Source: Hyaloraphidium curvatum (Eukaryota > Monoblepharomycota > Hyaloraphidiomycetes > Hyaloraphidiales > Hyaloraphidiaceae). From it: 64,000 nt of DNA. The number at the start of each line of letters is the position of its first letter. The stretch's first letter is position 1. Shown here one piece after another: positions 48,222 through 57,717 of this stretch. The DNA lies in NCBI GenBank assembly GCA_025558095.1, contig JAIVFI010000015.1, forward strand, positions 372,001 to 436,000. Reading direction: 5' to 3'. Below the pieces are notes generated by a model, which was not told the origin of the DNA, did no database searches, and saw only the letters and a list, made by a program, of their open reading frames with translations. Position numbers and translations under genes: made by a program.

Positions 48222-51200
48222 TCACGTACTGGAAGCCGAACCCGAATTAAGATCCACCACACCAATGCGCGCACGGAAAAGTTCAAAAGGGGTCGGAGCT
48301 AAAGGTTTGGTAAAGCCGTCCCCAAGGTTGTCGTCTGACACCACCCGCGCAGTCTCAATGGTTCCATTTTGCACAGTGTCGCAAACCAGGTGGTACTTGA
48401 TATCGATGTGCTTCGTTCGCTTGTGGAACTTAGGATCACGAGCGAGCTGTTCAGCAGACTTGTTGTCCTCGAAAAGTCGCGTAGGTGTCGTCCGCGCAAA
48501 GCCAAGTTCCTGCAGGATGGAGCGCAGCCAGAGAATGTTGCGAACTGCATGCGCCATAGCAACATACTCGGCTTCCGTAGTAGACTGTGCAACGATGGAT
48601 TGCCGCTTGGTCAGCCAGGCAATGCTGGAAGCACCCATGAGGATGACGAGACCCGTGGTCGACTTGCGGGTCATCACACAGCCAGCAAAATCGGCATCCG
48701 CATATGCACAGAGATCCAAGCAATCACCAGACGCAGGGCGACGGCCAAGAACGAGTCCATAGGTACGGGTGCGGCGCAGATAGCGCAAAACATCTCGAAG
48801 CGCCTTGATGTGAAGAGGCCCGAAGCTGTTGGCAAAGCGAGAAAGAAAAAAAACCGCAAAGGCAATGTCTGGCCGTGTTGTGATAGCAATCCAAAGTAGA
48901 GATCCAATCAGGCCCTTGTAGTTGAAGCTTTTGACGTCGTCTTGGATCTTCGTTGGCAGGCTGTCAAACACGGTGTGGTCGAATGGGCGCAGCAGCTGGA
49001 GTGCATCCGGGCGCATCGGCGTGAGTGCAGACTTTGTCTCCTTGCTGGGAACATCACGCGTGAAACCGAAGTCGCGGAGAACGCGGTCGATGTACGCCGT
49101 CTGCGACAACGAGATTGTGCCGGTAACGGTGTCGCGACGGATGTGCACGCCCAAGCAGTAAGTGACAGCCCCCAGCGAGTTGATGTTGAAATGCTGCTTG
49201 AGGCTGGCAAACAACTCATCGATCTCCAGTTGTGAGGTGGCAGCAACCAGTAAGTCGTCCACGTAGATAATAATGCGGCCGGCCGCAAAGCGCACGTAGA
49301 GATAGCTCTCGGAGGCCAGCTTCACGAATCCAGCCTGGCGGAGGAAATGATCAAGCATTGCAAGGAACAAGCACATCGCTTGCCGTAATCCATAGAGACT
49401 CTTCAGCAGCCGAAGCACTGTGCGCGAGGAAGACTCCTTGAGAAACCGCCATCCCGGAGGCGGCCTGATGTAGACAATGTAGTCCAGCGGAGCATGCAGA
49501 AACGCCGTCTTGATGTCCCAGTGATCACAGAGGAGTCCCAGCGTGGCAACAAAAAGAAGGAAGAGGCGGAAAACGACTTGGTTAGGAACGGCAGCGAACG
49601 TATCGTAGTATGTTTGCTCGGATTGGCGGTTTCCATCCGCCACCAAGCGTGCCTTGAAGCGCGTAACGTTGTTGTTCTGGTCCTTCTTGACGTCGTAGAC
49701 GTAGTGCGAGGGCACCACCTTGTCCTCGTCACCAGTGGGGAGTTGTTCCGTCTCCTCGACCACACCCATCTCAAGAATCGACTTGTTCTCCTCCTGCCGC
49801 GCTTCCTCCCACTGAGCCGCATGCGGTGACCTCTGCGATTTGTTGTATGTGCGCGGAACGGTGACATCGTGCACTGACAGCAGGGTCACCGTGTAACACA
49901 CCGGGCTCGTGTCTGGGTGAGGGGCGTTGGTACCTGGTATGCGCCACATCTCGAAGGCTGGGAAGCGGAAAGGAGGGGAGAATGTCAACGGGGTGACAGT
50001 CGAAGACATGGCAAGGGGGTCCTGGAGACCGTCATCTGGCCAAGGGTGCTCGGCATGCCATCGCACCCCATCACCCGGCTCATCGCCATTGCCAGCATCC
50101 ACTTCCTCCCGCTCCGCTTCCGGTGGGTACTCAATCTCTTCCTCAAGGAGCTCCCACTCGTATGCTTCGTTCGCCTCATGTCGCTGTGCAGATTCCTGGG
50201 GGCCCGTTCCCGCATCCTTGCGCTGTGTCCGCTGATCATCGTCGCTGTCTTCATCCATCGCTGGATCCACCGGCTTGGAGAGCCAAGGGGGGAGTCGGGG
50301 ATGCACAAGAGCGAAAGGTCGTTGCTTCCCCAGCTCGTCAATCTCGCGGAAAGAGCCGGGCGAGCGTTTAGAATAGCGCTCGTTGAAGACAACCGATCGA
50401 GCATGAACTATCTTGCCTGTGGTCAGATCCAGAACCGTGTACGCCTTCAGATGCTTCGGGAAACCGAGGAAGATTGCACGGTGTGCACGGTCGTCCAGAG
50501 CCTTGCGCTGGCTGGGGAGGATGCCATACCAGCACTCCGACCCGAACGTGCGGAGACGTGACAGGTCGGGTTTAGTCCCTGTCCACAGCTCATGCGGCGT
50601 GGTAATGTCCGTTCCGTTTGCGCCCCGTTGCATCGTCTTCACCGTTGGGAGCATGTTGCGGACTTCAGTCTTGTATGCGAGGGCGTAGTTCCAGAAATGC
50701 TTCTCGACGTCAGCCTGAATGCAGAGCGCAAGTACCCCTTCGACCTGGGAACGATGCTCGCGTTCGGGTACCGCGTTCTGTTGAGGCGTATCAGCTATGG
50801 AGACCCAGAAGTGAGTGCCTCGTTCACGTAACCAGGTCTGGAACCAGCCCAGCTCCCTTGCGTTCCATCGCCCGAGCTCGGTACCCTGGTCAGACTGGAG
50901 GTGCTTGAGGCGTTTCCCGGTCTGCGTCTCGGCCCACACGATGAGCTGCTGAAGGAGAGGTGCCGCTTCGTCCTTGGTCTTCAGGGGGATCGACCAAAGC
51001 TTCTGCGACCACTCGTCCTTGACGTCCATCCAGTAGCGGTCGCTGTGCACGGAGGTGATATCGACCGGGCCCTTGAGGTCAACGTGCCAGAGATCCATAA
51101 CATCCTTGACGTGCTCACGCATCGAGGGGCGGAACGGCGCGGTCATCAGCTTCGCGCGCAGGCAGACGTCGCACTCGATAACCTCCTACTCGGGGCCCAG

Positions 51201-51854
51201 ATCGACGTGCTCAAGGCCAAGCACCGCGCCCGACCTCTGCGCTATCCGGATGCGCTCAATGTGAGCGTGCGCACACCGGGCATGCCACAGGTGACGGTCG
51301 TAGAGACGTGACATGCGTACCCCGCGCAGTCGGATCAAATCCGCGTCGGTGAGTCCCCACATGGCCTGCGACGTTGACCCCGGTTTGCCGACCTCGATCG
51401 ACATCGGGAAAACGCCGTTCTGCTGGGGAAGAATGCATAACTCCGTGCCGTCCACAAGGTATAGCAGTTTCTGCATCTGCTTGTCCGTCAGGTAACGGTT
51501 CTTGGATCGAATGCCGGCAGCAGCCAATGCCGTTTCCGAGAATAGGCGGCACGGTGTGCTCGGCATGAAGAGAACGTTGTCAAGCCGAACAACGGGTCCG
51601 CTCGTGCGAAAACGCACGTACATGGTGCCACCCTGTGACACCTCCACGGGCCCTGTAAGTCCATGCACAACGAACTTGGGTATCGAGTAGACTTTGGTCA
51701 GGTTGCTTAGGGTATTGGTGGAGTTGCAACTCGTGCCAGAATCGAAGAAGGAATCGCATTTGTTCGCTCGGACATGGTTAATGTACGCTCGAGCATGTTG
51801 AGCTTGTACCATGCCGCCGTCGATGTCCTCCCCCGAAACGGCGTTGGCCGTCAA
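48222..51854 (-). pseudogene. element A pol: protease, integrase, reverse transcriptase and RNase H with one in-frame TAG
   Basis: The reading frame runs from about 51854 to the stop at 48222 with a single TAG at 51186-51188. Before it: the aspartic protease motif DSGTS and the GAG-pre-integrase His block (HLWHARCAHAHIERIR). Just after it: the matching Cys pair (CDVCLRAK). Integrase follows with Asp in HVDLKGPVD, Asp in LQSDQGTELG and Glu in NAVPEREHR. Then RT with YVDDLL, and RNase H with STTEAEYVAM and EDNKSAEQLARDPKFH. The frame is the same on both sides of the TAG, so this is one point mutation or a suppressed stop. The N-terminal end is cut off by the insertion of element B at 51855-51860. 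Confidence 0.85.
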
Positions 51855-51859
51855 GGTCG

Positions 51860-52082
51860 GTTGGAGTGGCTATGGGGCGTGGGGAAGACGTAGCCCCAGT
51901 GGTCTGAACCGGGTCAGAACTCAGATGGACGGGATGGGGAGAGGGACAGTTTCACGTTGACCCGTTGTCCATTCCCTTGTGATGACAAGTCCCTAGATGA
52001 CCCCTCCGATCGTACCCAAGTATCCCCACACGCCAATAGACTCCCTATTGATACAGAATCGTAGCAACGATCCATTCCAACA
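51860..52082 (-). repeat. 3' LTR of element B
   Basis: 223 bp; matches the LTR at 57209-57432. The polypurine tract GAGGGGGAG on the minus strand (52083-52091) abuts its start. Confidence 0.92.
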
Positions 52083-52130
52083 CTCCCCCTCGTTGCAAGA
52101 TTCCCAAGAAGTGTCCAGAAATCCCCAAAG

Positions 52131-55100
52131 TTAGTCACGAATCTCTACAATTCCCATAAGTGCCCTGAAACGTTGAAACTTCTCCCTTGGTAGCTGTTTG
52201 GTGAGCAGATCCGCAAGCTGGTCCTCTGTGTTGATGTACTCCAGCTGTATCTCTCCACTATCAATTTTCTCCCTCACAAAATGGTACTGCACTCCAATGT
52301 GCTTGGTACGTTCATGAAAGACAGGATTCTGCGCCAGCTTGATAGCCCCCTCATTGTCCTCCTTGATGACTGTTGGCCCTTGCTGAGGAAATCCCAATTC
52401 CTCCAATAAACTCCTTAGCCACGCAACTTGACGTCCAGCATAAGATAGAGCCATGTACTCGGCCTCTGTTGTTGAAAGAGCCACCACTGGTTGCAGTTGC
52501 GACTTGTAGATGATAAGACCGTTCCCCATCATCACTACAACCCCAGTTGTTGACTTCCCAGTGTCAAGATCCCCAGCAAAACTGGCGTCTGCATATCCAT
52601 GCAATGCTTTGGTCATGTCCAGATTCGGATCCCTCTTGTAAACCAAGCCAAAGTCAGCTGTTCCCTTCAAGTATCTGGTTGTCTTCTTGACTTGCTCCAC
52701 TGCTTCACGAGTAGGTGCCATCCCATGACGGCTCTCCGTGATAATAGGTAAGGCAATGTCCGGCCTGGTGAAGTTCATAGCATACATCCAACTTCCCACC
52801 ATTGATCTGAACGGAAAACGTCCGATTTCCTGCTCCTCAGCAGCAGACAACTCCGTCTTCCGTTTCCTGAGCTTCACCCCAACGTCCATAGGTACAGAAA
52901 CTGCATTGCAAGTGTCCATTCCGAAGTCCTCCAAGGCTTTCTTGATGTAGTTGGACTGCTTGATTGTGATTGTTCCAGCCTTCTCGTCCTGCTTGATTTC
53001 CAAAGCCAGGAACTTTTTCATGCGACCCATGTAACGTATCTTAATCCGCTTTCCCAGCTCCTCAAGAAATGCAATCGTCCGTTTTTCGTCCGTTGAGCTA
53101 CATCCAAAGTCGTCCACATGAATAATCATCAAAAGAAACCAATCATCTTGCCGCAGAAAGTAGATGCAGTACTCCTTTGAGCAACGTATAAGCCCCATCT
53201 CCGTGAGTATCTCGTGCAGGTGTCTGTGCCAAGCACGTGCAGCTTGCACAAGTCCATAAACCGCAACTCCAGGTCGAATTACAGTAGGTCTTCCATCAGT
53301 AAACTCAGGTAAATCCATCCCTTGAGCTGGATACAAGTAAACTTCCTCGTTCTCCTGGAGCTTAGCCTGTAGAAATGCAGCATTTGCATCTGCCTGATGT
53401 ACAATCATGTTGTTCTGAGCAGATATCCAAAAGAAAAGCCGTACAGCAGCAGCAGAAGGTACAGGTGCAAAGGATTGACCAAAAGAAGATGGATCCTGCC
53501 AATCACCCCTTGCCACCCATCGAGCCTTGTAGTTTTCCTCCCCCACAATGCTGCCATCAGCTCCAGGTTTGAGGTCAAATACAAATTGGCTTCCAACCGC
53601 GAATTTTTCCTTGCCCTCAGGCAAGCCCATGATGTTGTACGCATCTCTGCTCTTGAAGTTGCCAATCTCACGTTCCATTGCCTTGGCCCACATCTCACGA
53701 TCCTCTGAACGCATTGCCTCTGCATAGTTCCGTGGTACACGTGCTCCAGTGCTTGCAGCAAAGATTCCATCCATGTGTGCCATGTCCTCCCAAGTTGGTA
53801 GGTGTCCCTGCCAGTCCAGGTGGTCCTGGACCTCCTCCATCAGGAAATTGATCGATTCCAGCGTGATCACGTTGATCTCCTTCTCGTTGCTCGTGTTGGG
53901 GGCTTTCCACCACTCCCCAGGAGGTCTTGGAGCTCTGCTGGATGACCTTGTAGGAAAAGGTATCTTGGAACCCGTTCCAGCCGCCCCAGCGCCTCCCTGA
54001 GCTCCGCTGCTTGATGAAGATGCTCCTCCAGGCTCCCCACGTTGGTCTGTGGCTTCCCTAGCCGCACGATCACCAGAAAGTTGCGATCCACCAACTGCCT
54101 TTCCTCCCCCTGGATCGCCACTTCCACTGCTCCCAGAGCCTCTTCCACGAGCCACCAGCTCGTCCTCACTTTCGCTCTGAGCTCGTTGATCGCGTGACAG
54201 ACGTAAATCCGCGCCTCGGCTGCCGGAACTTGAAGATTGATGTTGAGTACCTCCAACTTCCAGTCTTTGACCTCCTCCCCCGGCCTCCTGGCGCTCAGGT
54301 TGACGCTGCACACGGTCTCCCTGTGTCCCACGATGCTCCTGGTTGCCGTCGTCGATAGGATCTGCGGAACGGACCCGCCGTGGCGTCTCCGGTGACGCCT
54401 CCAATTCCTCAGGCTGCGCCGACTCCTCCACGGCAAGTCGACGGTTCAATACAGCGCTCGGGTCCGCGTCCTCAGGTAGTTTTTCGACCAAAACTCTGCT
54501 TTCCAGAACCCGCATGTAGCTCTTGAGCGTCTTGTTTGACCAGCGTTCCTCGAAAACGACATCACGTGAGTCAAAAATCCGCCCGGTCTCAAGATTCTGG
54601 ACCGTAAATGCCTTCGATCGCGAGCTCATTCCCAGGTAGCGGCATTGTACCGCCTTAGCATCCCATTTGCCGCGCTTATCCTTGTCGACGATCGCGTAAC
54701 ACGTTTCTCCGAAACGTCGGATGTGGCTAATGTTCGCCCGTCTCCCAGTCAGCAGTTGAAACGGCGTAGACCCTTTCTGCCACGTCTTTGTGTTCGGCAA
54801 ACGATTCCGTGTGTTGATGTGATGATGCAGTGCGTATCCCCATAACGACTTCGGCGCTTTCGAGTCGATCAGGATGGTCCGGGTCCCTTCCTCAGCCGTC
54901 CGGTTCCGCCGCTCAATGACTCCGTTCTGCGCAGGCCGATTCGTTACCGACGATTCCAACTTGATTCCCTCGTTCTTGCAGTACGCTTCGAGCCGTTTTG
55001 ACGAGAATTTACCTCCGGGATCGACCCGCATGCATCCGACCTTTAGGCTGAACTGGTTCTTCACCCACTCGGCAAAGTGCATCATCCAGTCCTCCGCCTC

Positions 55101-57035
55101 CGATTTGTGCTTCAATAGGAACGCAAACTCCGCAGAAGTGTACTCGTCGACTGCATGCAATGCCCAGCGTTCTCCATGCACCGTTGCAACGTCCGATTGT
55201 ATCAGGTCCCAGTGAGTCAGCTCAAACGGCCGCGAGACTTTCCGCTCCGACTCCGGATAGGGCAACTGATGCATCTTCCCCATCACGCACTCCTTACAGA
55301 AGTTGTTGAGGTTTCCAGCAAACACGTACTCCTCCAATCCATCCACAATCCCAGCCTGTTGAACCTTCCTGAGTGCCGCGATCGGGTAGTGCCCGCAGCG
55401 CCCATGCGCAATCTCCGCGCTCAAATCCCCTTCCTGAGCACTCAGCATGATCTGTTCGTCATGCTCGTTGAGGATTTCCGCGTTGAGATAGTAAACGTGA
55501 CGATCTATGCGGCAAGTGCCCCGCACGTCGCCGCCCTTGGTGATGGCCCCTCCATCCGGACCCAGAAGCGTGTAGTATCCCATCTGCCCTAGTCTCCCAA
55601 TCGAAATGAGCGTTGCAGGAAGATCTTTGATGAAAAGCACATCTTCCAGGGTGACGATGTCGCCAGAATTGGTGAGCTTGATCTTGAGCTTTCCGACTTC
55701 GATCGCACGCGCGATCCCTTTTCCCATTCGAACATCAACTGCATCGCACGGCTTGATGCCGTAGAGCAGTTCCCTGATTCCCGTCGCGTGCACGGACGCG
55801 CCGCTATCCCCCATCAGCCTGCCGCGCATCTCCTGGCCCGTCTTCGCCGCGTGCACGACGTGTTCCGGGGGTTTTTCGTATCCACCGTCCCCCATCGTCT
55901 CCCCATCGTTTCCCTCGATTCCGCCCTCCATCATGAACAGGAACGCGCCGAATCGATCTTCCAGATCGGGGAGATCGCCCAGGGTGAGCGTGTTCTGCTG
56001 CTCTCGTGCCGTTTTCCCATCGTCCTTCCTCCAGCACACGGCCTCGAGATGACCGTCCTTTCCGCACTTGTTGCAGGTTTTGTCACGATGGGTGCAGTCC
56101 TTCTTGACGTGTCCACCCTTCCCGCAGCAGAGGCACGTGATTCCCGAGCCGTTTTCGCCCTCCGCCGTGGCCTGCCGACCCCCGCGATTTCCGAATCCTC
56201 GCCCGCGACCCCTTGAACCCCCGCGGTCACCTCCATGGCCACCCCGTGATCCTCCGCGACCCCTGCCACGGTTTAGAGCGTACATCAACGTGTTTGGAGC
56301 GGGATTCACGGTTATGTTGGCTGCCCCAGGTGAGTACGTATCACCATTTTGCTCAGCTCGCTTGATCATAGTCTCCTCTTCCATCTCCATCCTCTTCTGA
56401 AGGTATGCAACGTTCAAGATAGGGTGTTTCTTCACTCCATTTTCAGTCTTCCACTCGTGTTTGGTCTGTGCTCCCAGCCAAATGCCGTCAATCTCGGCCC
56501 GGACTTGATCAAACTCAGGTAGGTCCTTCAGGACTTTCCTCCAGATGCTCATATCATCGTCATCTCCCTTCAGCTTTCCCAGTGCTTCAACTTCCATCTT
56601 TTTCTGCATGAAGCGGGTAAAATTCGGAGCCACCCGGTCGGTTTTGATGAACTCAAAGCTGTAGTACTGGACCTCGGCGTTCCCTTGCTGCGCCACATTT
56701 TCCGTCACGAAACGCTCCTCTAGGTAGTCCCAGATGTCCTTAGCAGTGTCCATCCTGCTGCAGATCCTTTTGAGACCAATAGAGAGTGATCCTACCAGGA
56801 TCCCTTGAGCTTTCTGGTCCTTCGTGTTCCAGGCTGACAAATCATCTTCCGTCTTTCCTCCCTGCCCTACCACGGGCTTTGCCACCTTTCCAGTCACAAT
56901 TTGCCAGTCACTCTCCCTCTGGAGCTTGGCCTTGATGTCAATTAACCAATCCTGGTAATTGGTTTGTGATCCGGTTTCCTCGAGCTTGGCCCCCCCAAAC
57001 AATGCCACACGGGTTCCTCCGACCGAAATCTCCAT
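52131..57035 (-). CDS. element B gag-pol polyprotein, intact
   Basis: One uninterrupted 1634-codon frame encodes all copia functions. Gag starts MEISVGGTRVALFGG and has an RGG-rich stretch and two CCHC knuckles, CLCCGKGGHVKKDC and CNKCGKDGHLEAVC. The protease is MGDSGASVHATG. Integrase has the zinc site (HGRCGHYPIAAL and CKECVMGK), catalytic Asp in THWDLIQSD, Asp in RVDPGGKF and Glu in NGVIERRNR. RT has HVDDFGCSSTD in place of the usual YVDD-L. RNase H has STTEAEYMALSYAGRQVAWL, EDNEGAIKLAQNPVFHERTK and a final LADLLTKQLP. There is no frameshift between gag and pol. A 1634-residue product is slightly longer than the usual 1300-1500, because of an Arg/Gln/Ser-rich linker between integrase and RT. 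Confidence 0.93.
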   Translation of the reverse strand: MEISVGGTRVALFGGAKLEETGSQTNYQDWLIDIKAKLQRESDWQIVTGKVAKPVVGQGGKTEDDLSAWNTKDQKAQGILVGSLSIGLKRICSRMDTAKDIWDYLEERFVTENVAQQGNAEVQYYSFEFIKTDRVAPNFTRFMQKKMEVEALGKLKGDDDDMSIWRKVLKDLPEFDQVRAEIDGIWLGAQTKHEWKTENGVKKHPILNVAYLQKRMEMEEETMIKRAEQNGDTYSPGAANITVNPAPNTLMYALNRGRGRGGSRGGHGGDRGGSRGRGRGFGNRGGRQATAEGENGSGITCLCCGKGGHVKKDCTHRDKTCNKCGKDGHLEAVCWRKDDGKTAREQQNTLTLGDLPDLEDRFGAFLFMMEGGIEGNDGETMGDGGYEKPPEHVVHAAKTGQEMRGRLMGDSGASVHATGIRELLYGIKPCDAVDVRMGKGIARAIEVGKLKIKLTNSGDIVTLEDVLFIKDLPATLISIGRLGQMGYYTLLGPDGGAITKGGDVRGTCRIDRHVYYLNAEILNEHDEQIMLSAQEGDLSAEIAHGRCGHYPIAALRKVQQAGIVDGLEEYVFAGNLNNFCKECVMGKMHQLPYPESERKVSRPFELTHWDLIQSDVATVHGERWALHAVDEYTSAEFAFLLKHKSEAEDWMMHFAEWVKNQFSLKVGCMRVDPGGKFSSKRLEAYCKNEGIKLESSVTNRPAQNGVIERRNRTAEEGTRTILIDSKAPKSLWGYALHHHINTRNRLPNTKTWQKGSTPFQLLTGRRANISHIRRFGETCYAIVDKDKRGKWDAKAVQCRYLGMSSRSKAFTVQNLETGRIFDSRDVVFEERWSNKTLKSYMRVLESRVLVEKLPEDADPSAVLNRRLAVEESAQPEELEASPETPRRVRSADPIDDGNQEHRGTQGDRVQRQPERQEAGGGGQRLEVGGTQHQSSSSGSRGADLRLSRDQRAQSESEDELVARGRGSGSSGSGDPGGGKAVGGSQLSGDRAAREATDQRGEPGGASSSSSGAQGGAGAAGTGSKIPFPTRSSSRAPRPPGEWWKAPNTSNEKEINVITLESINFLMEEVQDHLDWQGHLPTWEDMAHMDGIFAASTGARVPRNYAEAMRSEDREMWAKAMEREIGNFKSRDAYNIMGLPEGKEKFAVGSQFVFDLKPGADGSIVGEENYKARWVARGDWQDPSSFGQSFAPVPSAAAVRLFFWISAQNNMIVHQADANAAFLQAKLQENEEVYLYPAQGMDLPEFTDGRPTVIRPGVAVYGLVQAARAWHRHLHEILTEMGLIRCSKEYCIYFLRQDDWFLLMIIHVDDFGCSSTDEKRTIAFLEELGKRIKIRYMGRMKKFLALEIKQDEKAGTITIKQSNYIKKALEDFGMDTCNAVSVPMDVGVKLRKRKTELSAAEEQEIGRFPFRSMVGSWMYAMNFTRPDIALPIITESRHGMAPTREAVEQVKKTTRYLKGTADFGLVYKRDPNLDMTKALHGYADASFAGDLDTGKSTTGVVVMMGNGLIIYKSQLQPVVALSTTEAEYMALSYAGRQVAWLRSLLEELGFPQQGPTVIKEDNEGAIKLAQNPVFHERTKHIGVQYHFVREKIDSGEIQLEYINTEDQLADLLTKQLPREKFQRFRALMGIVEIRD

Positions 57036-57196
57036 CCCGGCCGCCGCAGCACCTCTAGTGCTTCACGCGCTCTTTCTAGCGCCCACTGAGTCCACCCAGG
57101 CGGTCCTGGAGACCAGACTCAGCTGGATGCGGTCCCCTCGGCTGGTTGCGCCACACGCAACTTCAAAGCCGCGCAAAAGTGTTCTGGACACCCTTT

Positions 57197-57208
57197 GGGC
57201 TCATAACC
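57197..57208 (-). promoter_or_regulatory. primer-binding site of element B (initiator tRNA-Met anticodon arm)
   Basis: Directly after the 5' LTR the minus strand reads GGTTATGAGCCC. Its complement GGGCTCATAACC is the anticodon stem-loop of eukaryotic initiator tRNA-Met (anticodon CAT in the middle). Drosophila copia primes from the same part of this tRNA after cleavage. A standard 3'-end primer site is absent. Confidence 0.7.
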
Positions 57209-57432
57209 TGTTGGAGTGGCTATGGGGCGTGGGGAAGACGTAGCCCCAGTGGTCTGAACCGGGTCAGAACTCAGATGGACGGGATGGGGAGAGGGACAGT
57301 TTCACGTTGACCCGTTGTCCATTCCCTTGTGATGACAAGTCCCTAGATGACCCCTCCGATCGTACCCAAGTATCCCCACACGCCAATAGACTCCCTATTG
57401 ATACAGAATCGTAGCAACGATCCATTCCAACA
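57209..57432 (-). repeat. 5' LTR of element B
   Basis: 224 bp, TGTTGGAG to TTCCAACA, followed by the GGTCG duplication at 57433-57437. Confidence 0.93.
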
Positions 57433-57717
57433 GGTCGGCATCACAGCGGCCTCCCCGCCGCCACGTAGTTAGCAGTTGAAGCCGTCATTGAAACCGTTGT
57501 AGGAAGAGTCGTAGTCATAGCCAATGTAGCCAAATGCAGGGTCGACACCAGCAGGATCAGCTTCAGCACCAGTAGCAGTGTCTTACCGGATGCAAATCAT
57601 CGTTGTCGAATGAGATCGTTGTCGAATGAGACAAAAGAGGACAGAGATGGTCAAAGGTCGGAGGAATGGGATGTAAAGGAGGAGGCGTCAGTCACCTTCG
57701 TCCGCATTAAGAGCGTC

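Larger units (their letters stand above)
51860..57432 (-). mobile_element. full-length Ty1/copia element B, inserted in element A
   Basis: The two LTRs (left 51860-52082, right 57209-57432) look identical by eye over their length, apart from the first T missing at the left. They start TGTTGGAG and end TTCCAACA. The element is flanked by a 5-bp target duplication GGTCG (51855-51859 and 57433-57437). It has a primer-binding site, an intact 1634-codon polyprotein and a polypurine tract. These features point to a recent insertion that may still be competent. Confidence 0.93.

Noticed and set aside
47704-48250. Small ORFs on both strands left of element A
   Set aside because: They overlap the LTR remnant and the polypurine tracts; chance frames.
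53867-54436. Frame in element B reading VDRNFLVIVRLGKPQ
   Set aside because: An alternative frame of the linker between integrase and RT; useful only to align element C.
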